13,007 nucleotides of DNA from Flemingiibacterium sp045649205. GTDB taxonomy: Bacteria > Bacillota > Clostridia > Oscillospirales > CAG-272. Both the position numbers and the translations under genes were made by a program. Location of the stretch: the NCBI GenBank assembly GCA_045649205.1, contig JAZRPJ010000197.1:1-13007 (forward strand), in the 5' to 3' direction. The notes beneath the pieces are model-generated. The model saw only the letters and a list, made by a program, of their open reading frames with translations. It made no database searches and was not told where the DNA came from. This document shows positions 7,763-13,007 of this stretch, in pieces. The stretch's first letter is position 1. Each line of letters begins with the position of its first letter.

Positions 7763-8610
7763 ACGCTATTGAACTTAAAAATGTAACATATGTCTATTCT
7801 CCCGATACCCCGTTTTGCAAAGTGGCACTTGACAATATTTCACTTGCCATCCCCAGTGGAAAGATAACGGGACTCATGGGACATACCGGCTCCGGAAAAT
7901 CTACCCTCGTTTCACTTTTTAACGGCCTTGTACGCCCGACCTCCGGTCAGGTTTTTGTGGGGGGAGAGGATATTTGGGCAGACCCGAAGCATATAAGCAA
8001 ATATCGCTTCAAGGTGGGACTTGTTTTCCAGTATCCCGAATATCAGCTTTTCGAGGAAACTGTACGGAAGGATATAGCCTTCGGACCCTCCAACATGGGG
8101 CTTCCGGAGGAGGAGATAAAAAGACGGTGTGATGAGGCGGCGATCTTCTGTGGACTTGACGACAGCCTTCTTGAAAAATCTCCCTTTGATCTGTCCGGCG
8201 GTCAGAAACGCCGTGCTGCAATTTCGGGTGTGATGGCCATGGAGCCGGAGGTGCTTATACTCGACGAGCCGGCGGCAGGACTCGACCCAAAGGGAAGGGA
8301 AGAAATACTCGGCGGTATTCATTCCTATCAAAGACGTAAGAAAAATACGGTCATAATCGTTTCTCATTCCATGGAGGATATGGCGAGATATTCTGACGAG
8401 ATCGTGGTTATGAATGAGTCTAAAGTATATATGCAGGGGACAACGGCAGAGGTTTACAGACACGCCGAGGAACTGGCAAATGTAGGACTCAGCGTGCCGC
8501 AGATCACCGAGCTTATGAACTTACTACGGGAGCGCGGACTTGATATTCCGGTGGGAATTTACACTGTCGAAGACGCAAAAGCGGCACTTATGAAGCTTCT
8601 TAAAAGGTAA
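7759..8610 (+). CDS. ecfA2: ECF transporter ATPase EcfA2
   Basis: Second ABC ATPase of the ECF module, pairing with EcfA1 under EcfT. The 283 residues contain Walker A GHTGSGKST (41-49), Q-loop FQYPEYQLFEETV (90-102), signature LSGGQ (145-149), Walker B VLILDEP (165-171) with D-loop AAGLDP, and switch H203. The FQYPEYQLFE form of the Q-loop region and DEPAAGLDP are the usual EcfA2 features, so the order A1-A2-T matches that of Firmicutes generally. It overlaps ecfA1 by four bases and lies 20 bases before ecfT. No intact motif is missing, so both ATP sites of the heterodimer look functional. Confidence 0.95.
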   Translation: MNAIELKNVTYVYSPDTPFCKVALDNISLAIPSGKITGLMGHTGSGKSTLVSLFNGLVRPTSGQVFVGGEDIWADPKHISKYRFKVGLVFQYPEYQLFEETVRKDIAFGPSNMGLPEEEIKRRCDEAAIFCGLDDSLLEKSPFDLSGGQKRRAAISGVMAMEPEVLILDEPAAGLDPKGREEILGGIHSYQRRKKNTVIIVSHSMEDMARYSDEIVVMNESKVYMQGTTAEVYRHAEELANVGLSVPQITELMNLLRERGLDIPVGIYTVEDAKAALMKLLKR

Positions 8611-8630
8611 TCCACAGAAAGGACTAAAGC

Positions 8631-9452
8631 ATGATTAAGGATATTACCCTGGGACAGTATTTTCCGGGAAATTCCCTCATTCATCGGATCGATCCGAGAA
8701 TGAAGATAATTCTGACAATTCTATATATCGTGGCGATCTTTCTTGCTAAAAGTCTGTGGTCGTTTATTCTTGTTGCCGTAAGCGTGATCTTTTTAGTGGC
8801 TGTTTCGGGAATTTCGCCAAAAACCATAATTAAGAGCCTGAAGCCGCTCATATTTATTTTGGTTTTTACTACGTTTTTTAATCTGTTCTGGACAGATGGT
8901 GAGGTTCTGCTTGTCAATTTCTGGATAATTAAAATCTATCTTGAAGGCGTGATCTTCGCTCTTTTCATGATACTGCGGATCACCTCGCTGATGATCGGTA
9001 CTTCTGTGCTTTTAACTTATACGACCTCCCCGATTATGCTTACAGATGCACTTGAACGGCTCCTTTCTCCGCTCCGTCTGGTAAAGCTCCCCGTACATGA
9101 ATTTTCCATGATGATGACTATTGCTCTGCGCTTTATTCCGACCCTTATTGAGGAAACGGACAAGATAATTTCCGCCCAGAAGGCGAGAGGTGCGGACTTT
9201 GAATCGGGCAGTCTGATTCACCGTGCCAAGGCACTGGTACCGATTCTGATTCCCTTATTTATTTCCTCATTCCGCCGAGCCGATGAGCTGGCGACGGCTA
9301 TGGAATGTCGCTGTTACCGCGGCGGCGACGGACGAACACGCATGACAAAATTAAAGCTTCGATTTTACGATTTTGCCGTCCTTCTTGTGACGGTCGGACT
9401 TATGGCAGGTATAGTATTTCTTAACTATCTGCCCGGTGGATTTTCGATTTGA
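8631..9452 (+). CDS. ecfT: ECF transporter transmembrane coupling protein EcfT
   Basis: Membrane scaffold that links the ATPases to interchangeable substrate-binding S components. The 273 residues have hydrophobic segments at roughly 26-58, 69-88, 99-130 and 246-266, and between them a cytoplasmic coupling region with the two family signatures, AQKARGADF (182-190) and ATAMECRCYRG (221-231), corresponding to the Ala-Arg-Gly coupling helices that sit in the ATPase grooves. No S component (BioY, RibU, ThiT, FolT-like) is next to it, so this is a shared, group II type module serving S components encoded elsewhere. An AGAAAGGA site (8616-8623) precedes the ATG. Confidence 0.95.
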   Translation: MIKDITLGQYFPGNSLIHRIDPRMKIILTILYIVAIFLAKSLWSFILVAVSVIFLVAVSGISPKTIIKSLKPLIFILVFTTFFNLFWTDGEVLLVNFWIIKIYLEGVIFALFMILRITSLMIGTSVLLTYTTSPIMLTDALERLLSPLRLVKLPVHEFSMMMTIALRFIPTLIEETDKIISAQKARGADFESGSLIHRAKALVPILIPLFISSFRRADELATAMECRCYRGGDGRTRMTKLKLRFYDFAVLLVTVGLMAGIVFLNYLPGGFSI

Positions 9453-9457
9453 CGGCT

Positions 9458-10201
9458 ATGAAGATATTACTTGAATTATGCTATGACGGCAGTTCTTTCT
9501 GTGGCTACCAGGTGCAGCCCGACAAGCCCACTGTGCAGTCCGCCTTGCAGGATGCTATTGAAAAGTTATACGGTGTCCGTTATCCAGTCAAGGGATGCTC
9601 ACGTACCGATTCCGGGGTTCATGCACTGCAGTATTTTGCCACTTATGACACCGATAAAATATTGCCTGTTGAGCGTATTCCGTCGGCACTCAACAGCGTC
9701 ATTGACCGGCATATTGCCGTGAGATCTGCGAGGGTTGTGGATGATTCCTTTCATGTCCGCCACGATGTGAAAATGAAGGAGTACGAATACCTGATCCTGA
9801 CCGGTGACATTCCCGACCCATTTATGCTCGGTCGAATTTGGCATTATCCGAAAAAGCTGCGAAGCGACCGTCTTTCTCTCATGAAAGAAGCCTCGGTGGC
9901 GTTTATTGGACGGCATGATTTTTCTGCCTTTATGTCAGCAGGCTCGGACATTGCCGATAGAGTAAGGGACGTGAAATATCTCGAAATTACCGAGGATGAC
10001 GGACTTATCCGCATCCGAATTGCGGCGGACGGCTTCCTTTATAATATGGTGAGGATCATCGTCGGTACTCTGATTGAGGTTGCATCTGGACGGATTTCGC
10101 CGGGTGATATTGCGGCAATACTTGAGTCACGTGACAGAGCTCGTGCCGGGATGACCGCACCGCCGGAGGGGCTGTATTTACGAAAGGTTGAATTTAACTG
10201 A
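9458..10201 (+). CDS. truA: tRNA pseudouridine(38-40) synthase TruA
   Basis: Converts uridines 38-40 of the tRNA anticodon stem-loop to pseudouridine. From the ATG at 9458 the protein has 247 residues, normal for the family. The catalytic Asp is D51 in CSRTDSGVHA (47-56); the N-terminal LCYDGSSFCGYQVQP (7-21) and the C-terminal FLYNMVRIIVGTL are family hallmarks. An alternative TTG start at 9449 overlaps the ecfT stop (TTGA) and has a GGTGGA nine bases upstream, adding three residues; I prefer the ATG because it begins directly before the conserved first strand, but translational coupling through the TTG is possible. It is the last gene of the run and is followed by an intrinsic terminator. 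The ecfA1-ecfA2-ecfT-truA order is widely conserved in Firmicutes. Confidence 0.96.
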   Translation: MKILLELCYDGSSFCGYQVQPDKPTVQSALQDAIEKLYGVRYPVKGCSRTDSGVHALQYFATYDTDKILPVERIPSALNSVIDRHIAVRSARVVDDSFHVRHDVKMKEYEYLILTGDIPDPFMLGRIWHYPKKLRSDRLSLMKEASVAFIGRHDFSAFMSAGSDIADRVRDVKYLEITEDDGLIRIRIAADGFLYNMVRIIVGTLIEVASGRISPGDIAAILESRDRARAGMTAPPEGLYLRKVEFN

Positions 10202-10211
10202 ATCATATCAG

Positions 10212-10251
10212 GGAAGGGCAGTTTGACCTTAAAAGCTGCTCTTCCTTTTTT
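10212..10251 (+). terminator. Intrinsic terminator after truA
   Basis: A 10-base-pair stem, GGAAGGGCAG (10212-10221) with CTGCTCTTCC (10236-10245), includes one G-T wobble and a 14-base loop, and runs straight into six T residues (10246-10251). It starts 10 bases after the truA stop and closes the gene run that begins at ruvC. Confidence 0.9.
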
Positions 10252-10294
10252 CAACAAAAAATGACGAAATGTGAAATTTTTTGCCAATAAATTA

Positions 10295-10323
10295 TTGACA
10301 AATAACTCTAAATATGGTATCCT
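10295..10323 (+). promoter_or_regulatory. Promoter of the uracil permease-upp unit
   Basis: A perfect -35 TTGACA (10295-10300), a 17-base spacer and a -10 TATCCT (10318-10323, four of six consensus positions) are preceded by TGG, giving a TG-extended -10. The start codon of the permease is 55 bases beyond the -10, leaving an untranslated leader of about 50 bases, too short for a purine or PyrR-type attenuator; none is visible. Confidence 0.8.
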
Positions 10324-10336
10324 ATTTGTTAGGATA
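10318..10336. repeat. Candidate operator: inverted repeat over the permease -10/+1
   Basis: TATCCTA-TTTGT-TAGGATA is a perfect 7-base inverted repeat with a 5-base centre, its left arm covering the -10. A further CCTAA lies at 10347-10351, so the TTAGG/CCTAA core occurs three times within about 30 bases. The place is right for a repressor that blocks the promoter. The regulator is unknown and I do not recognise the motif. Confidence 0.5.
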
Positions 10337-10378
10337 TATATTATACCCTAATTTAATATTTATTCGGAGGATTTTACA

Positions 10379-11746
10379 ATGAAACTCATCTATGGCGTAA
10401 AAGACAAACCTGCGTTTGGTAAGCTTATTATCTTTGCTTTCCAACAGCTCCTCGCGATCATGGCGGCGACTATCGCTGTTCCTGCTATCGTAGGTAACGG
10501 TATGACCGCTTCTGCAGCTCTCTTCGGCGCAGGTGTAGGTACTATCGTTTATCAGCTTCTTACTAAATTCAAGAGCCCCGTTTTCCTTGGTTCATCCTTT
10601 GCATTCATCGGTTCAATGCTCGCCGCATTTGCAGGTGCAGCATCCATGTCCCTCGGCTATCTCGGACTTATCATAGGTGCGCTTTTCGCAGGGTTCGTTT
10701 ACGTTATCCTCGCTATCGTTGTTAAGATCGCAGGCGTTAAGTGGATAAACAAGCTTATGCCTCCCGTTGTTATAGGTCCTACAGTTGCTCTTATCGGTCT
10801 TTCTCTTGCCAGTGCCGCAATTAACGATGTATTCTCTTACGGTGCTCACGACGGTAACGGCTTCGTTATGACCACAAGCTCTTGGGTTTCCTTCATCTGC
10901 GCAATGGTAACCCTTATCGTTGTTATCCTCTGCTCTGTTTACGGCAAGAAGATGATTAAGCTCATCCCATTCATCATCGGTATCCTTGCAGGCTATGCTG
11001 TCGGTCTTATTTTCACCGTTATCGGTATCGCAACGGAAAATCCCGCTCTCTGTATAGTTGATTTTGCTCCCTTCAAGGCGCTCGTTGCTGACGGTGTTAA
11101 CCTTAAGACCTTCCTCGCAGTTCCCGAATTCACCTTCCTTGAAGCGATCAAGGGCGCAAATGATTTCAGCTGGACTTACGTTGCAACCATCGCTGTTGCA
11201 TATGTTCCCGTTGCGTTCGTTGTATTCGCAGAGCATATCGCTGACCATAAGAATCTCTCTTCCATCATTGAGAGCGATCTTCTCGAAGATCCCGGTCTTC
11301 ACAGAACTCTCCTCGGTGACGGTATCGGTTCCGTTGCGGGCGCTTTCTTCGGTGGATGCCCCAACACCACATACGGTGAGTCTGTCGGCTGCGTAGCTAT
11401 CACCAAGAACGCTTCCGTCGTTACTATTGCTACAACTGCTGTTTTGGCAGTCATAATCTCCTTTATCTCGCCTTTTGTTGCATTCCTCGATTCCATTCCC
11501 GGATGCGTAATGGGCGGCGTTTGCATCACTCTTTACGGCTTTATTGCAGTTTCCGGTCTGAAGATGATTCAGAAGGTTAACCTCGAAAAGGACGCTAACC
11601 TCTTCACAGTGGCAGCCATCCTCATCCCCGGTATCGGCGGCATGGCAATGACTATCGGTAAGGTTACCATCACCGGTATCGCTTGCGCCCTCATTCTCGG
11701 TATTATCGTAAACCTCGTTGTAAGCAAGGCTAAAGACGAACAGTAA
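10379..11746 (+). CDS. uraA: NCS2 family nucleobase permease, probably uracil permease
   Basis: Proton-coupled uptake of uracil across the cytoplasmic membrane (family knowledge). The 455 residues are strongly hydrophobic, consistent with the 14-segment UraA fold. The substrate-site residues are present: E285 in VVFAEHIADHKN (281-292) and E334 in CPNTTYGES (327-335), matching E241 and E290 of E. coli UraA; FLGSSFAFI (69-77) is the conserved first half-helix region. The NCS2 family also includes xanthine carriers; the next gene, upp, 13 bases on, makes uracil the best guess. A strong GGAGGA site (10366-10371) precedes the ATG. Codon use differs from the genes upstream: Ile is mostly ATC, and GGT, GTT, CTC and GCT are frequent while ATA is rare, as in highly expressed genes. 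Confidence 0.93.
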   Translation: MKLIYGVKDKPAFGKLIIFAFQQLLAIMAATIAVPAIVGNGMTASAALFGAGVGTIVYQLLTKFKSPVFLGSSFAFIGSMLAAFAGAASMSLGYLGLIIGALFAGFVYVILAIVVKIAGVKWINKLMPPVVIGPTVALIGLSLASAAINDVFSYGAHDGNGFVMTTSSWVSFICAMVTLIVVILCSVYGKKMIKLIPFIIGILAGYAVGLIFTVIGIATENPALCIVDFAPFKALVADGVNLKTFLAVPEFTFLEAIKGANDFSWTYVATIAVAYVPVAFVVFAEHIADHKNLSSIIESDLLEDPGLHRTLLGDGIGSVAGAFFGGCPNTTYGESVGCVAITKNASVVTIATTAVLAVIISFISPFVAFLDSIPGCVMGGVCITLYGFIAVSGLKMIQKVNLEKDANLFTVAAILIPGIGGMAMTIGKVTITGIACALILGIIVNLVVSKAKDEQ

Positions 11747-11759
11747 AAAGGAATCAACA

Positions 11760-12389
11760 ATGAAAAACGTAACTATTTTCGATCATCCCTTGATCCAGCA
11801 CAAAACTACCGTAATGCGTATGAAATCCACCTCAAATAAGGAATTCCGCGAATCGGTAGAAGAAATCACCATGCTAATGTGCTACGAGGCTCTCCGTGAC
11901 CTTCCACTTGAGGAAGTGGAGATCGAAACTCCCATCACAAAGACACGCCAGAACATGATAAAAGGCAAGAAGCTCGCTGTAGTGCCGATCCTCCGTGCGG
12001 GACTCGGTATGGTCAACGGTCTATTAAATCTCGTGCCTTCCGCAAAGGTGGGTCACATCGGTATGTACCGTGACGAGGAGACCTTCGAGCCTCACCCATA
12101 CTACTGCAAGCTTCCCCCCGATATTGAGGAACGTCTCATAGTGGTGGTTGACCCCATGCTTGCAACCGGCGGCTCGGCTATTGATGCTATCACACAGATC
12201 AAGGCCTCCGGCGGATGTCACATAAAATTCCTCTGCCTCATTGCCGCACCCGAGGGAATTGAAGCCCTCAGCAAGGCTCATCCCGACGTGCAGATCTACT
12301 GCGCTAACGTTGACGAGTGCCTGAACGAGAACAAATATATCGTTCCCGGTCTTGGCGATGCCGGCGACAGAATTTTCGGAACTAAATAA
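11760..12389 (+). CDS. upp: Uracil phosphoribosyltransferase
   Basis: Cytoplasmic salvage enzyme that joins uracil to PRPP to make UMP and pyrophosphate, trapping imported uracil. The 209 residues equal the usual family length. The PRPP-binding loop is VVVDPMLATGGSA (128-140), and the uracil-binding C-terminus YIVPGLGDAGDRIFGT (193-208) is complete. Other family stretches are PILRAGLGM (76-84) and VGHIGMYRDEET (97-108). An AAAAGGA site precedes the ATG, 13 bases after the permease stop, so the two genes share one transcript, with uptake and trapping encoded together. A strong hairpin follows the stop by eight bases. Confidence 0.98.
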   Translation: MKNVTIFDHPLIQHKTTVMRMKSTSNKEFRESVEEITMLMCYEALRDLPLEEVEIETPITKTRQNMIKGKKLAVVPILRAGLGMVNGLLNLVPSAKVGHIGMYRDEETFEPHPYYCKLPPDIEERLIVVVDPMLATGGSAIDAITQIKASGGCHIKFLCLIAAPEGIEALSKAHPDVQIYCANVDECLNENKYIVPGLGDAGDRIFGTK

Positions 12390-12397
12390 GTATTTAT

Positions 12398-12433
12398 TGA
12401 AGACTGCTGTGAATCATCTCGCGGCAGTCTTCA
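12398..12433 (+). terminator. Hairpin after upp, probable terminator with a poor T tract
   Basis: Arms 12398-12412 and 12419-12433 pair over 15 positions with two G-T wobbles and a 6-base loop; the outer ten pairs (TGAAGACTGC/GCAGTCTTCA) are perfect. What follows is TATTATTATATAGG rather than a clean T run, so termination may be incomplete or the hairpin may mainly protect the mRNA 3' end. Confidence 0.65.
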
Positions 12434-12511
12434 TATTATTATATAGGTATTATTACGGACAACCTTTCGGGCAGGGAGGGGGTGTCGATTATTGAATATA
12501 AATCTGAATAG

Positions 12512-12536
12512 TTTGTGAAAATGCACAAAATGCACA
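12512..12536. repeat. TTTGTG-N6-CACAAA palindrome with a tandem 9-base repeat
   Basis: TTTGTG (12512-12517) and CACAAA (12524-12529) form a 6-6-6 palindrome, and AAATGCACA occurs twice in tandem at 12519-12536. It ends about 40 bases before the -35 of the next promoter, a possible activator position. The spacing resembles CRP/FNR-type sites more than Rex sites, but no regulator can be named. Confidence 0.3.
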
Positions 12537-12576
12537 AAGAAAAAGTCACATATTTAACAAAAAGGAAATTCCCCCC

Positions 12577-12605
12577 TTGACATTTGACAGCAGCAGGTAT
12601 ATAAT
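12577..12605 (+). promoter_or_regulatory. Consensus promoter of the secreted-protein gene
   Basis: TTGACA (12577-12582), 17 bases and TATAAT (12600-12605) match the consensus at every position. A second TTGACA at 12584-12589 is too close to the -10 to be used with it. Expected transcription start is near 12612, giving an 85-base leader. Confidence 0.85.
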
Positions 12606-12697
12606 ATATGTGTATCCGTATGTGTACCTTACGGTATCACTATGTATACCCAAAAAGGTCTGCGGACCAAAAAAATTTTTAAAAAGGAGAAAGACCC

Positions 12698-13007
12698 ATG
12701 AAAAACAAGCGTTTCTTTGCCTTCGTCATGGCTGTTGCTATGATGCTTTCCATGTTGCCTATGTCGGCAATCGGAATGGTTTCCGCTACGGATGGCGAGG
12801 CGACTACTGAAACAGTCTTTAGCATCAACTTTAATGAAGATGTTTCCAGCTGTTTCACACACAGTTATCGTACTGCTACACGCAATGACGGCACCGACAA
12901 CAACAACCCTTTCCTCAATGTGAGTGCACTCCCTGACGGAAACGGTGGTGGAGTTGACTCTAACCTTATTTATACACCGAGCGAGACTATTACGCTCGAA
13001 CCCGGTG
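12698..13007 (+). CDS. Secreted protein of unknown function, N-terminal part only
   Basis: The frame is open from the ATG at 12698 to the window edge, 103 residues, with an AAGGAG site (12684-12689) eight bases upstream. Residues 1-30 are a clear Sec signal peptide: KNKR at the N-terminus, a Met/Ala/Val/Leu-rich core with seven Met in total, and a probable cleavage after MVSA (27-30). The mature start TDGEATTETVFSINFNEDVS is acidic, followed by a stretch rich in Asn, Asp, Gly, Ser and Thr, with FSINFNED suggesting the first strand of an extracellular beta-sandwich such as a carbohydrate-binding or LamG-like domain. That reading is inference from composition. No lipobox is present, so it is not a lipoprotein. 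The gene could be a large surface or glycan-degrading protein, but its size and function are outside the window. Confidence 0.8.
   Translation, partial: MKNKRFFAFVMAVAMMLSMLPMSAIGMVSATDGEATTETVFSINFNEDVSSCFTHSYRTATRNDGTDNNNPFLNVSALPDGNGGGVDSNLIYTPSETITLEPG

Larger units (their letters stand above)
12390..12697. other. Intergenic region between upp and the secreted-protein gene
   Basis: This 308-base stretch holds the upp hairpin, a G-rich patch (about 12471-12482), an AT-rich part with an imperfectly understood TTTGTG/CACAAA palindrome, a consensus promoter, and an mRNA leader of about 85 bases with short inverted repeats. I see no coding region with a ribosome site, no tRNA and no known riboswitch in it. 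Confidence 0.7.

Noticed and set aside
10252..10378. Purine riboswitch or PyrR-binding leader before the permease
   Set aside because: The expected conserved blocks are absent and the leader is only about 50 bases long.
10613..11302. A 229-codon open frame on the minus strand inside the permease gene
   Set aside because: It lies wholly antisense to a well-conserved gene, has an improbable composition rich in Asn, Asp, Cys and Glu, and mirrors the biased codon use of the permease strand.
12434..12500. Possible small RNA or mobile-element remnant in the G-rich stretch after upp
   Set aside because: I see no terminal repeats, target duplications, promoter or stable fold beyond a weak GACAACC/GGGTGTC pairing with a mismatch.

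Overview
The window reads as an ordinary chromosomal segment of a Firmicute, most likely a gut-type Clostridia (Oscillospiraceae/Ruminococcaceae-like). The reasons are strong AGGAGG-type ribosome binding sites, TTGACA-17-TATAAT promoters often with a TG extension of the -10, a proofreading-deficient-looking DNA polymerase I, a stand-alone ECF vitamin-transporter energising module next to truA, and a DUF5711-like membrane-anchored protein. This placement is an inference from gene content; no 16S or other phylogenetic marker was tested.

Layout. At 1-836 (minus) lies the N-terminal part of a DUF5711-like protein with one transmembrane segment, divergent from polA. polA (1089-3641) has its own extended -10 promoter. 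Three bases after the polA stop a consensus promoter begins, and it drives a tight run of eight co-directional genes: ruvC-ruvA-ruvB (Holliday junction resolvase and branch migration motor), a SAM-dependent methyltransferase of the RlmI-like/COG1092 type, ecfA1-ecfA2-ecfT (ECF transporter ATPases and transmembrane coupling protein) and truA (tRNA pseudouridine synthase). This run ends at a clear intrinsic terminator at 10212-10251. A second unit follows, an NCS2 uracil permease and upp, for uracil uptake and salvage. It has its own promoter with an inverted repeat over the -10/+1 region and ends at a long hairpin. A 308-base gap then holds a perfect-consensus promoter and a leader with small inverted repeats, leading into the N-terminus of a secreted protein cut by the window end (12698-13007).

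How the genes work together. polA and ruvCAB are replication and repair functions. The methyltransferase and TruA modify RNA. EcfA1/A2/T is a shared energising module whose substrate-binding S components must be encoded elsewhere. The permease imports uracil and Upp traps it as UMP.

I found no CRISPR array, transposase, prophage gene, tRNA, rRNA or recognisable riboswitch, and no convincing new multi-gene system. The points worth a second look are the promoter-overlapping inverted repeats, the shared TGGTAT promoter element, the truncated DUF5711-like and secreted proteins at the two ends, the codon use of the permease, and the displaced ECF-truA block.
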